Of a stretch of DNA of 64,000 bases, positions 1 through 12,256 are shown piece after piece. Both the position numbers and the translations under genes were made by a program. The stretch is from Siphonodentalium dalli (lineage: Eukaryota; Mollusca; Scaphopoda; Gadilida; Siphonodentaliidae), in the NCBI GenBank assembly GCA_032622095.1, contig CP136062.1, positions 131,273,282 to 131,337,281 of the forward strand, read 5' to 3'. The first letter of the stretch is position 1, and every line of letters starts with the position of its first letter. The notes beneath the pieces are model-generated. The model was not told the origin of the DNA, ran no database searches, and was given only the letters and a program-made list of their open reading frames with translations.

Positions 1-2340
1 AGTTCAATATGCTGTTTGCTGGTGTTGTGTTTGGCGCCTGTCAAGTTTGTCATTGATTCATGTATTTATCCACACTTGTATACTTACTGTACACCAACAG
101 CTGACGGATATAATCTGTCATATCCCTCGTCCTTGTCAGACCGCCTCTACTCTTAATCTACCGCATTAGGACCTGGTCGATGATCAAATCAATCGACATA
201 CCTGCCCAAAATCTACTGCTTCTACGAACAGCGCGGAAACCGTGCGCTGCACATGACTTATATACAATAATGGGTGTGTCAATTACGGTAGTTTAATCAT
301 CAACTGGATATAGGGGCGGCAGCTTTTCGCATAATGACCTATGATCGCAATGAGAATTGACATCTTTCCTGTAAGTGTCAATCTCCTGTCATCTCAGCTC
401 GTATGAAATATGTTAGAGTTTGCGCATAATTGACATACAGCAACCATATTCTTGATGTTGGTGATTTCTCAGCAGCCAATGTTTTGTAGTCAGTCAAACA
501 TTGTTCGAGCTTTATCAACTCGTGTTGAAGACCTTCACCTGGAAAATGTTTCTTTCTTCAACATCAAACAATGCCCAGAGTAACTCAGTTTCTAATATGC
601 TGAGTCTAAGAAATTATAAATCGGGTGGCTCATTGGTATTCCGAAATTGTTCACATGCTTCATTTTGTGAGGGGGGTATTATTCTCAGGCCTTGTGATGT
701 GGCGGTGTATGCGGTTGGTCAGCTACTGTTTGGTATGTACCAGTAATTGCAGCATGCGATGACGGTACCACGTCTCTTACTATCGTGTTAACAAAATTTC
801 ATTTGAGAATTGATTGTTGTTCGCCAGCTGATAGCCAACGAACCCCTTTGAAATGGAGTGAAATTAGTCGTCCACTAAAGGAAATAGTTCCCACAAATTA
901 TTACTAAAAGCGACAAACAACTATGGACGTATACCAATTTAATATCCCAAATAACAATAAGATGACATTCTAATTACGAAATAATAACATTATTTCAGTT
1001 TAAAGGTACGGGCGGCGTTCGTTGCAGAAATATTCATATTCGTCCAAATCGCCATCAACATAAGGAATATTAAAATATATATAGTTTTGTTCATATGCCA
1101 AACATAATCAGCGCGTAAATAGTATATTGTCGCCAAGGCGTACGATATCGTTACAGAAGTTTTGCTTCTGTTTACATAACTCAGCGCAATTCTATTGGTT
1201 AATCACACACAAATGATATAAACGCTCTTTATTATTTCCATATCAGGAAAACAGTAACAAATGATGCTCTTTATGTTTACCATATCCGGATCTAAACAAA
1301 AGCCAGATTCCGTAACGTTTTTTTTTTGCTTTTGTTTACATAACAATGGAAAACATTTGACAATAACATACTGTTTATGCCATATTTCTGATTGGTATAA
1401 GAACAAGGTATGTCTATATTTTTCTATTGTTATCCTTCATCCCATTTTCCTCTCTTCTGATTGGCTGAGAGTGCGTCACATGGCGGGCCGTAAATCACCA
1501 TATTACCCTCGAGGGTAACATTGTCTCAGTTATTGACCGCTCAGCTGTTACCAGTAAACACATAACTACGAAGAACTCAACGCACAGAGATTCTCTGACT
1601 GCTCTCGTATAATTTCGAAAAACACTGTTTTTATAAACCCCACGGTTTCATAACAACCGCGAACTGTGGTGTTTGCTAATTTGCATAATTGTGTGGTTTT
1701 TTTTATTATTTGCAATTAAAGCACGCTATGTATAAATGGTGTTATCACAGACACAAATCCGTTATAAGGTGTAATGTTCCTATTGGACCTTGATATATCA
1801 ATAATAAAGACCGTGGGACAAATAGATAAACCTTATTATGCAGTTGGTATGTGCTGCAGACAATTGCACACACGATGTACATACGTTACAACTACGTTTA
1901 TGTACTATAGATCAAATAGCCACTCTTTGCTGTTTATCAATTGACTATTTCTTTTCTTCAATACATTCCTCAGACTTCAGAGAATACCCGTATGTTGCGT
2001 AACGATCTGTGACATATATTAATTTCTTTTTTGCACTACTACAACGTGTTAGTTTCACATTTTAGCATTCTGGAAATTAACACGTCTGTTGGCGTCTTCA
2101 CGCTCATTTCAAACGAAACCGAACATTTCGCTGCATGGCTACTCAACTTCGAAATTGCTTTACTCCTCTTTCCGTGAACCGATTTCCACCATGCAACCAG
2201 CAAACTGACCGGAGAATATCTGCGCAAATGACGGGTCTGTTAATTGATCCAGATTATGAATGTTTTATTTTCTAAATAGCGATGATTCCAACATAAAATT
2301 AACTTTTCGAACTGGATTAAAGAATATATGCGCGCATTTA
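1..2340. other. AT-rich sequence, no gene recognised
   Basis: No ORF here looks like a conserved protein; all are short and AT-driven. The only structured item is a perfect 16-bp palindrome, TTACCCTCGAGGGTAA, at 1503-1518. I see no tandem array and no transposon protein. A host exon could be missed because I have no splice model. Confidence 0.5.
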
Positions 2341-2383
2341 TGTCTGGTATTAAGGATGATTCGTGTGTACTCCTTTGTCAGAT

Positions 2384-2545
2384 AACAAAACAGTTATCAC
2401 CCTTGTTTTCGTGAGACACGGGGATTTGTCGCCGCTCTCGACCTGGAATGTCACCCTCGGGCCTAGCGGCCCTCGGGTGACATTCCAGGTCTCGAGCGGG
2501 CGACAAATCCCCGTGTCTCACTCAATTGCGGGCGATAACTGTATA
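2384..2545. repeat. Long near-perfect hairpin
   Basis: The left arm (about 2411-2461) and the right arm (about 2470-2522) are reverse complements. They share GACACGGGGATTTGTCGCC and its complement, and GACCTGGAATGTCACCC and its complement, around a short CCTAGCGG centre. Outer arms continue less perfectly through CAGTTATC and GATAACTG. The short translated stretch across it is an accident of the hairpin. It is probably a miniature foldback transposon; no target duplication was identified. Confidence 0.75.
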
Positions 2546-2714
2546 TTATTTCTGTTTATGGTGGTTTTTTACGGAGGTGAATATTTTAGGAGCATACCCA
2601 CCGCCAACGCCGGCCGTATCTTTAAACAAATTTTTTTTTTATCATTTTCGTTTCGGTCAAGATAGACATTCTATTGATATTTGTTCACTATTATTCGTTG
2701 ATTTTACAGGAAGT

Positions 2715-2767
2715 GAGCGACAGTAAAGATATCATTTTCGGATAACAAAATTATATCTTTACTGTCG
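2715..2767. repeat. Short inverted repeat (stem-loop)
   Basis: CGACAGTAAAGATAT is followed about 20 bases later by its exact reverse complement ATATCTTTACTGTCG. The stem is 15 bp. It sits just downstream of the larger hairpin at 2.4 kb and may be the relic of another miniature element. Function unknown. Confidence 0.7.
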
Positions 2768-3184
2768 GTCGAGACACTAAATACGATATCTGCGGCAATT
2801 CCCCACTATTTAATGGGGAAGCATATAATAAAGCGCGTTTCCTAGATAGCGATAGCAGAATGCCAAAACAATAAAGAGCCTATACAATGCTCAAGATAAT
2901 AAAGGACGTCAATTTCCTCTAATTTGTTGGTGAATACGGAGACAATTATTAACATGAAATCTGCTCCATGCAAAGTATAGTATATACATGGTACAAGTAA
3001 TAGAGAACCTATATTAATATTATATAATACATTTGTCTAAATATCACGGATTTTAAAATAAACTCTCTGTATTGTTGTCGCTATGGTTTTACCTCAGCAA
3101 TCATATGACAATATTATGTGTATTACATAATTATTCTGACTCATTCAGACTCATTTCCGAATAATTACTAATTCTGGCAGCGAT

Positions 3185-3440
3185 CGCGCCAAAGTTATGG
3201 AATCACGCCAAATTGTTACGTCACCAGGGTTGCGATAGTACGAAGACTATATGCCGGTAAATAGTTCGCAAAATTCTGGCCAAGGATTGAGACAATTCTG
3301 GCATCGCGCCAAATTCTTGCATCGTGCCAAATTGTAAAATTAGCAGGTGTGCGATAGTTCGAAGACTATAATAGACTGGTAAATAGTTAACTCGTCGGGA
3401 GACTATAGACCGGCAAATAGCTAGCGCTCGCCGGGCAACG
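3185..3440. repeat. Imperfect tandem repeat, about 125 bp units
   Basis: The phrase GCGATAGT.CGAAGACTATA, followed by a GGTAAATAGTT-type end, occurs at about 3231-3265 and 3351-3388, with a third degraded copy at 3400-3420. CGCGCCAAA / CACGCCAAA boxes lie between. It is a diverged short tandem array with no coding potential. Confidence 0.55.
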
Positions 3441-4104
3441 GTCAAAACTACTCCCTGTCATGTGATGGCCGGGGCTTCGTCAAATCAAAAGATAGTATGA
3501 CCATCTGTGAACTCAAGGTCTATAATACCAATTGATAGACTGATCCGTTCCCGGATTAGCCGAATCTATCCTCGATTCAATTGAATTTTTTATACATAGG
3601 AAACTATATAACTATATATTGTTTTATGAAGAGATAGACCATCTTTATGTATGAGTAAGGTATTACACACCTTCTGGCAACGCGAGAATTGTGTCATCTA
3701 TACTAATACAAGTCAATTGTGTTTGTTTGCCTGTCCGTCCGGCTATGTGCGACCAAACGGCTGAACCATCGGAAAGAGTGTCATGGGATAGGCGACGTTG
3801 TCCTTAAACGACTTAAAGGGGCACTAATAAACAATTCTAATTAAATAATTAATCATATAAACAAAAATACTCAACATGGTTGGACCCTGGTCGCTGGAAG
3901 TTGGTACACATTGGTAAAATTGACCCGAGGAGTACTATTGGATAGGTACCGTTGACCCTAAAGCCTAGACTATAAAGGGGAACTTAAAATGATATATAAC
4001 ATACCATATGTGAGCAGTAAAAGCATTCCTTGTCAGCTTAGACGATATGTAGGAAAATTGGTACACAGGGTCACATGACCAGGGGAATGTCATTGGATAT
4101 GCGC

Positions 4105-4173
4105 ATATGTATATATATATATGTGTATATGTATATGTACGAGGGTGTGTATGTGTATATCTATATATATGTG

Positions 4174-4234
<61 letters not shown>

Positions 4235-4278
4235 GTGTATATGTATGTGTGTGTGTATATGTATATTTATTTATATAT
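4105..4278. repeat. TA / GTAT microsatellite
   Basis: About 170 bases consist almost wholly of TA, TGTA and GTAT units, including an uninterrupted TA run around 4170-4222. It lies at the 5' edge of the truncated LINE tail. The predicted peptide rich in Tyr and Ile across it is not a gene. Confidence 0.95.
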
Positions 4279-4588
4279 GAAGAAAATACCCCTTTGACAA
4301 AACCCTGCTCCAACATCAGTTAAGACGAACGAAAAATCACATAAACCCCACCAAATGTTATAGCTATCAAATCATCCATAACCCATATATAGCAATATGC
4401 TCTGGAAGGCACTACACCAATCACCATAAAATCACAAAATCTTGCATGTAAATATGTTCAGCTGTCATCTTGTAAACATTTTGTATCTAAATCGATTGTA
4501 TTTGGGAGAGGGGCTTCATAAGTTGAAAAAACTTGTGCCCCGATCCCTTTTGTATTATATGCAAATAAAATACGTTTCAAGTCAAGTC
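4107..4588 (+). mobile_element. 5'-truncated LINE 3' tail with 10-bp target-site duplication
   Basis: The 3' end (about 4495-4588) matches the 3' end of the LINE at 60.9-61.0 kb in order: GTATTTGGGAG, GGGGC/GGGGA, AAGTTG.., AAAACTTGT.CCCC, ATCCC, AATAAAATA, GTTT. The insert is flanked by the identical 10-mer ATATGCGCAT at 4097-4106 and 4589-4598, a target-site duplication. Nothing of the reverse transcriptase remains. The 5' portion is a (TA)/(GTAT) microsatellite (4107-4275), so the original 5' junction is obscured. Confidence 0.8.
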
Positions 4589-4834
4589 ATATGCGCATTG
4601 AACCTCAGATGACTTAAAGGGGGACTAATACATTATTTTAACATATATGATCAATAAATAGCGTTTATTATCTGCTCAGACGATATGTGGAAATATTGGC
4701 ACACATAGCTAAATTGATACGGGGAATGACATGGAATAGGTGCTATTGACCTCAAATGCCTTAAAGAAGCACTAATAATTAGCAATAAAGAGCGATTGTT
4801 ATCAACTTAAAATATAGAGGTAACTTTATCCGGA

Positions 4835-5340
4835 GAGTGCCATGCAATATGTCATTTTTTGCGTACCATCCCCCCAGGATATCTGTAGGTGTCAACCGAG
4901 GGTCAACTGGTCCGAGTTTTCTGTAAGGCGGGTAGGAATGGTGATTATGTGCGCATAAAGCGATAGCTTGTGCCACTAAATATTCAAACTATACGAAATT
5001 TCCTTCAAAATATGTCATTTTTTTGCGTACCATCCCCCAGCCAACATGCGGTAAGAATTCAAATAATGTAGTCCGCACACTAAAATAAAAGTTGCTAAAT
5101 AAACCTAAAATAGTAAACGTTTACTACTTTGAGTAGTTCGTAATCATTCCTCAACCTTGGGAGGTTATTTTTACTACCATGCAGGTGGGTAGTTAAACAT
5201 TAAAATACCTTTGGTAGTTAAATTTACTACATTTGGAGGGGGGCAGCTTTAACTAAACAACTGGATGCTAATTTTTAACTACTTTGGGTAGAAGGATGAA
5301 TACGAACTACCAAGTGGTAGCGGGCAATGGTTAAAAAAAA
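4835..5340. repeat. Direct repeat and ACTAC-rich inverted repeat
   Basis: A roughly 30-base phrase containing ATATGTCATTTTTTGCGTAC and then CATCCCCC occurs at about 4846-4880 and again at 5012-5040. Downstream, 5105-5335 contains many ACTAC/GTAGT boxes. Its ends pair imperfectly (GTAGTTCGTAATCATTCC near 5133 with GGATGAATACGAACTAC near 5294), suggesting a small foldback element. No protein signal. Confidence 0.5.
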
Positions 5341-5710
5341 ACCTAATCTGTGATACGTGATCGCGCATCGTCCAATCACACGACAGTATGATCTTCTGCG
5401 AACTCTACGTACTAGTATCAACTAATTATCGCTATTCCATGGTGCGTTGTGCAGTCTATTTGTGTATATTATTATCTGCCCATTGAATTCGTGTTACTCT
5501 TGATTGCCGCCGCATGAATTGACTGCGGGGGACTTGATCGCCAGCCCCAGAAGGAAGTACTTCCGCTTAACATTCATGCACGTTTCCTGCGCGCGCGATG
5601 TTTGCATGTTGGTCGACATACCCATGCCAAGTGCCCATGTAGTTAAAGACTCCGGATCAATATAACCCATTCTCATTGGTGGGTAAATTGTCGTGTAATT
5701 ACATATATAA

Positions 5711-6123
5711 TAAGACATAAACTTAATGCACCTAATAGGTATGTTCGCACAATAAATTATATATTGCCAGCCAAATCATGCCCATGTACTTTCCATGCAC
5801 GTGTACAGAATCACGATATCTTAAATGGGGTAATGTTGTAATTAACGGAGACCCTCTAGCCAAGTCGGCACGTCCCTAGCTACTCTTCTAATTCTTGTCC
5901 ATGAAGTGCTATGATGTAATACTATTACCAAACTCCATGAAAGTAAGTATGACTGGTGCGTCTGGTAGTGATTGTATTATTATATAAATGAAAAAACCGA
6001 TGGCAATAATTGATGACCTGGTTACCAAAAACGTATCTTGGAAAGTACATGGGCATGATTTGGCTGGCAATATATAATTTATTGTGCGAACATACCTAGT
6101 AGGTGCATTAAGTTTATGTCTTA
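5711..6123. mobile_element. Miniature inverted-repeat element, 85-bp arms
   Basis: The arm at 5711-5795 (begins TAAGACATAAACTTAATGC) is the reverse complement of 6039-6123 with about one mismatch over 85 bp. The spacer is roughly 243 bp. No transposase ORF lies inside. This architecture fits a non-autonomous DNA transposon. I could not assign a superfamily and saw no clear target duplication. Confidence 0.75.
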
Positions 6124-6372
6124 ATGTCCGTAAATTTTTGTTCTGAAACTCGAGTTGCGCATACGTGATCTTGAAAAAGAAATATAATCATAACCGATGT
6201 TTTGCCACTTGATGGACTTTTGGATAACCCAGACGCTCAAGAATTGGAACATCAACTGTTTGAAATTTCAGAAAGAAAAAAAAAGTAAAAAAATGTTTTG
6301 ATTGTTTGATTTTCCAACCAGTATATAGTGTGAAATGTGCTGTTTTAGAACAAAGGTCGACCATTTTCCTAA

Positions 6373-8311
6373 TTAGTCTGGTCGATAAACTAAAATTTTA
6401 GGGTCAACCTAGAAAAAATTTGGACTAAGTTGGTTTCTATTCCATTTTGGAGAGGAATATATCCTCTATAACATATCCAAAATCCGCTAAAATCCCTTTG
6501 AGCATTTTCTGTAATACAAGATGGCGTCCATGATGGCAGTTGGTATAGAAAAATCCTGAATTTCGGTGGTAGGTGCGCCAACAAATACCAAATTAGTAAT
6601 AAAATAAAATCCACACAAACAATCCTTAGTCGTAAACCATATCGGTAGAATGTCTGTCCAAAATGGCCGCCAAAATGGACAAAATCGAATGAAATTTACA
6701 ATTTGCGGAAACTTGAATAGCTGGTTATACAAGAACGAACAGGCCGTCGAATTATACGAGGAAGAATAATTTCAGAGTATAAGGGGATCGAGCTATTGAT
6801 AATAGTATGTAAGAATTCTCTCTAATGTATCTCGCGAGAGAGCAACCGAAAGCCAGGTCTCATACAACGATTGAATGTGAACTTTTTGGGCGCCAAGAAA
6901 TAGAAGAATAACGCAGTTTTATCTGTGCTGTTTATCTTGAATCGTGTAATATATGTGTATTAAAACAGTTAAATGTGATCTAATAGGGATGTACTCATTG
7001 TGTGACCTTTTCTAGAAGCAGAAATATATGTAATGAAAACAGTCTCACGAATGTGACCGATTATCATTTATTTTTGAATCTACAACACACAGTCTGTCAA
7101 AATTCACTACTATAGAACAGTATGAGAGCTATTAATATGGTACTAGGTACAATAGACTATCTTCAATAAATTCTCAACATAACCCAATTTGCCTACATAC
7201 TCTATGGCAGAGACTGTCTTTATACCTGGAAATTATGTGCACTTAAATGCACTAAGGCCACATATACGCGAAACGTACGACCTTTTCTGCAACCGCATCG
7301 CCGCGTTTACCCATTCTCCCTAATGTTACACATATTTGCTGCATACAAAACCATAAATAGCAACATTGAGTGAATGGTAAACGCAGAACTAATAACTGTA
7401 AACGCTGATGACCTGATATTTAGCGCAAGTATGTGGGTGGCAATGGTAACATAATTTCAAACAACAAGATACTGACAATTAATAGTGTGTATTGCGGGGT
7501 ACATATTCATGTTGTAAAGTGCCGATTGAAGTAATTTGAACATAATTGTCTACTAAGAAACCGGTTTGGGAGCACCATGAAAATTAGTACTAAATAAAAT
7601 GTACGTATGGTTTATTGTCACGGAGAGTGTTGAAAATTCAGGAAATATAACAAGTATTTACACAGATAGGGTGGGCTCTTCAGTTTCTGCTTTACATTCA
7701 ATAATTAATCATCATTCCAAAAGGAAACTACCACGCACTGTGTGACAAATATTACTTCGTGTGTTGCATGCCCAAAATAACTGTTTTTGGTCCGACTGTT
7801 GGATGTATTCTAATAAGAAAACCCGAACGTAAATCATTGGGTTAACGTGCGTAGCAGTGATCGATAAATCATTCAGATAGATCTGTTTTAATTATATGTG
7901 TACCTTTAAAGATATATAACAACATTCTTGTAAATTACAAATGTGTATTTTCGCTTATAGGGGGTTATCCAATATGTTGCTTTCATCGTAGCATGGATTG
8001 TAGTTGCGGCCATTTTGACAGCCATTTCATCGCCGCGATTGCATTGTTTTCTGTCCTTGTCACTCTATTCGCCCCCTATACTCTTTTACACAAACTGGTA
8101 TATATCGGATGGATGATTAATGCGTTCTGGTGTGGCCGATGAGGGATATTGTAGAAAAACGTACTTCACAAGGTCGAAAAATGAGCATTTTTTAAAATCT
8201 CTGTAAAAAAATTTGGATATGTTGTAGAGGAAATATTCCTCTTCAAAATGGAATAAAAACCAACTTAGTCCAAATTTTTTCTAGGTCAAACCTTTTATCG
8301 ACCAGACTAAA
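6373..8311. mobile_element. Region bounded by roughly 105-bp inverted repeats
   Basis: The sequence at 6373-6481 recurs inverted at 8212-8311. Both carry TTAGTCTGGTCGATAAA, CCTAGAAAAAATTTGGAC, TAAGTTGGTTT.TATTCCA and the GAGGAATAT..CCTCTA block. The interior (about 1.7 kb) is AT-rich with no recognisable transposase. It includes CAAGATGGCG and AAAATGGCCGCC words near 6520 and 6660. It is either a decayed DNA transposon or two inverted copies of a short repeat. Confidence 0.55.
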
Positions 8312-9410
8312 TTTCGGTCTAATTTTTAACTGAAATGACCATCAGTTTGGAATATTTTCATTCGTATAAGCAACATGTGGTGTTAAGTTGGGGATTTACA
8401 ATAGTTGGACATGTTGGAAAAGTGATATCCAATAGTCGGACATGTCGGAAAATTGATATGTAGTGTGCACATGCTATTTAACGGATGCTTCAATTTAGGA
8501 ATAATGAGTCGAAAATTTCGAGAAAAAAAATTAATAATAAACAACTTTTTGCTGTATCTAATTGTGCCTACCTGCTAAACAAGCTAGATAAACCATAATA
8601 ATTTAAATTTTTGACACCAGAAAATACCAACGTATCCCAATTTTAAGAATTTGAAATTTCATGTTTCCTTATATTCAATGTAAACATGTGGCACAATTTG
8701 CCCCAATCAAATATTTCATAGATATCTTACAACCAGACCAGATGGCAGACAGATCACAACACAGTGATTATCCTGATTAGATTAGTCGACACTGGTCAAT
8801 CACTGTAGACATATTTGAAAATCGAGACGCCATTTTCCTTAAGGGGGTGCAGTTCCTAACGAATGCTCTCTATAACCACATCTCTGCAAATCATATGTAT
8901 ACAAGAAAACCATAGTCAGAAATGGTAACGCCACCAAGATCATATTATTAGCCATAAATATAAATCATAATATAAAATATATTGGTTACATGAATGGACC
9001 GCCTCAGAATTCCGTTAAGAAAAGTAATTCTTCAAATTATTACAATGAACTACGGCTTATAAATTACTGCAGGTTTCTCAGTCGCCACACCAGAATGCTT
9101 CTAAATGCGGATCAAAGCTAAGAGTGCATGGCACAGCCATTGTTCATAGACATTTTACAGATAGCGAGAATGATGCATGCTGGGAACGAAAGTATCCACA
9201 GCAAAGCAATGTGCTTACGGCCGCATGCGTTTATTATAGGGGATTTATGGTGGGCCTATAAAACTAATTATAACTTTGTTATCTGTCATAGTTTATGCGT
9301 GAAATTTTAAACATATATACCATGGACATATACCCCTTCCAGAATGTTGAAAAACATTTTCAGTTGCTCATCGTATTTTTATAGACGAAATAGTCCGAAA
9401 TTTCAGAAAA
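8312..9410. other. AT-rich intergenic sequence, no gene recognised
   Basis: The only structure seen is a roughly 31-base direct duplication at about 8398-8460 (CAATAGT.GGACATGT.GGAA twice). There is also one half of a direct repeat near 8965-9020 that recurs near 10225-10285 (TATAAAATATATTGGTT... CTCAGAATTCCGTTAA). No coding signal. Confidence 0.5.
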
Positions 9411-10122
9411 TTGCGCTAACTGCTCAATGTTTTAATGTGTTACAAAACGTCTGATAAAAAGAGTTCTATCGGGAATATTCACACCATTTTTTTTCAGAGA
9501 ACATAGAGTAAACATAGTCCTATCGGGATATCGTAAAGGAGATTAATTAAAACCCTCAGACTGCCGAAACTGACGACATTAAATTCGCTTTTTCGTGTCC
9601 CACGGAAATGAAACTTGTCTGTCCATTGATCACGTTATTTATTTGACATAGTATTTTTATTTCTGTTGTATTTGAACACTTGTTGCACGTGCAGGCTGCA
9701 CGATTATAATAACTTCAACCGATAAGCGCCGACTGATACCCGCGCAACAGTTTGTCTCAAATAAATTGTTATCAAAACGCAGGTTTATGGCCGCGGACAT
9801 AAGCCGATTAAGTGTAATATTTGTAATTTATCCATGAATTGACTGAAAAATTGTGATTCTATCACCATTAGCCACGAAAATCGGACCTCTAAACAGGCAA
9901 GTTTGATTTTCGAGGGACATGAACAAGCGAATTTATTGTCGGCAGTTTCGGCAGTCTGAGGGTTAATTAATCCCGAATTAAACGGAACTACTTTACGATA
10001 GTCCGATAGTACTATGTTTACTCTATGCATGTTCTCTGAAAAAATAGTGTGAATATTCCAGATAGAACTCTTTTTATCAGACGTTGTGTAACACCTTAAA
10101 ACATTGAGCAGTTATAGCGCAA
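9411..10122. mobile_element. Foldback element with arms of about 210 bp
   Basis: The arms 9411-9618 and 9896-10122 are reverse complements with scattered differences and small indels. Shared blocks include ACTGCTCAATGTTTTAA, TCTGATAAAAAGAGTTCTAT, GTGAATATTC and CAGACTGCCGAAACTG, each with its complement. The spacer is about 280 bp. There is no transposase. Both flanks carry the direct repeat described at 8965 and 10225. Confidence 0.75.
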
Positions 10123-12256
10123 ACCGAAATGTGTTGTCTTGCAAGATATCCCACCGCTTTAGCTAAATTTACCTTCCTACAATATCCATAAAGAGGATCA
10201 TATATTATATACCCACGGTTTTAATTATAGAATATAAAATATATTGGTTTCGCGAATGACCAACTCAGAATTCCGTTAAAATAACAATAACAACCAGCAC
10301 CTATAACGAACCGTTTTACTGGACTTGGCCTACTGGTCGCGTAGTTCCGACTTTTAAATAAACGGAATTTCCAACTCTATAAATAAAAGCCCCACAAGAA
10401 TCCTGTCCACCACGCAATATCAAAATATCAGCCGCTAGATACACCACAGGTGGCGTAATAATATACATTATGTTAGTCACCCATGGCTATCACGAGGCGC
10501 GGGATGGATGATAAAAACCTGTGACTGATGTTTCAAATTGGAAATTCTCGTTCTAAACAATCATGTCTAATAGACTATAAGTACATAATAACTAGTCCGT
10601 CAGTGTCAATGGATCGGGTCACCTAACCGCTGGTCCGGTCTTCGCCACTAAGTTGTATATCAGTTAGTAGGCGAGCTGTGCTGCCGAGTACCGTGGGGAA
10701 TATATTAGTTTATCCTCATCCATTGCTATTAGGTACCATGGTGATTGTCCGTATAATAATACCAAAGCTTCACCGTGCCAGTGCGATTCAGATTTTAATC
10801 CTCTTTCAACAAACACCCGATTAATAAATTATAACTCCTGGTACTCGGCTACAAATCATCAGTCATTGACTCAATTTATTTAAGTGCCTGATCACTCTTC
10901 ATATTGGTCAGCTTATGAATTAAAGATAACCATCACACGAAAACAGAAAATGTTACTGACGATAGCATTGACATATAACACACATCCATACGATGTACTT
11001 GCAAATATATGGGTCGTCCAGTGCAGAACATATTAAAGGCCCACGCACTGTTCGAAGTCCCACATCATATATATATTGCACATGTGCATATCTATTTTAT
11101 TTTACAAACTGGTCCGAAACATCGAAGTTATGGGTTCGAACAAACACGAAATATGTTTTGTCGTCGGCTTTTAAAGAGAATGGTTGCCATGGTATTCGGC
11201 ATTATATAGAGGCTCTGTTTGATCAGTTCTGTGGAGTGTTTTTTTTAGCCAGACCGTATATACTTGTTCGGGTGCGTGAAACTGAAAGTTATAGTATTCA
11301 TGCGCTATGCCAACTGAAGGAATGTAACATTCTACTAACATCGCCGAATTTTTAACTCCATAGAAAATATCGCCTGAACTACGTCCAATTGTAAATGTTT
11401 ACTACTTGATTAGGGACGCATCTATCAGCGATACACTAACGAAAACGATTTCTCCATCGAGATTAACTGTATTTAATTAATATATCATGATAGTGTGTGT
11501 TGTCAATTTGGATATAATATTTGTAAAAATTACGACATTGAACCAGATTATTCTGCAGTTCTCTTTGATCACCCAACCGGAGTGTTTCACGTCACTTTAT
11601 AAGTAAGAGAGATAACTCTAGTTTGTATTTTCATTCCTGCGATGTGGGAACATGCAACATCGCATAAGAGATTCCCATGTAGAGTGTTAGATTCTGTCAC
11701 GGGCTCCAAACTTGGGCCTGTTTGGTCATATTTATGACTGGGATTTTGAACTCAGCATTGTTAATAGAGCGTCTCGCAAATCAAATACTAACCGAATGTT
11801 ATTATATATTTTTTTCGTATTATTGCATTGAACTAACAAACTCACAATTCGCGAAATTCTAAAAATTAAGTGTCGTATAGAACTCATTCAAATGGCTTGT
11901 TCTGGATGATCAATTTAGGCATTGTTGAATAATTCATTGATACCAAAATAACAAACGAATCAGTTGTTATAACTATCTTTGATTGTCGGGATTACAATCT
12001 AACAATTATTGGTGATATGAATTATATGTGCAGTAATTACGCCCAAAAGGTACCGAAATGGGTTTCGAAGTCAATGGTGACATTGTAAAACAGGACAGTG
12101 CCATAAACCAACATCAGTCAAACTAGTTGATATAATTATATAGCTAATACCCGGTGCTGCTCCACCACACTCATTCCCCGTTTTATACATATATACAATA
12201 CAATGTCATTGAAATGCAATGGGTGACTGTAAAGATGTGCGCTCTATATATATACT
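10123..12256. other. AT-rich sequence, no gene recognised
   Basis: Translated stretches, the longest being 120 codons at 10993-11355, show no motif, domain or composition suggesting a real protein. I see neither a tandem array nor an inverted repeat, apart from the direct repeat near 10225-10285. Confidence 0.45.

Larger units (their letters stand above)
3665..4800. repeat. Diverged tandem family E, split by a LINE insertion
   Basis: Units contain the ordered phrases GACGATATGT, TTGG(T/C)ACACA, GGGGAATG(T/A)CAT, GGATAGG..C, GACTTAAAGGGG and CACTAATAA. Copies lie near 3770-3840, 3895-3985, 4040-4106 (continuing at 4599-4640 beyond an insertion) and 4675-4780. One unit is interrupted by the LINE tail at 4107-4588. 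It is non-coding and looks like an old minisatellite with units of roughly 150-200 bp. Confidence 0.55.

Noticed and set aside
4075-4323. Open frame rich in Tyr, Ile and Val
   Set aside because: Translation of a TA/GTAT microsatellite.
6373-8311. LTR retrotransposon
   Set aside because: The terminal repeats are inverted, not direct, and no gag/pol motif is present between them.
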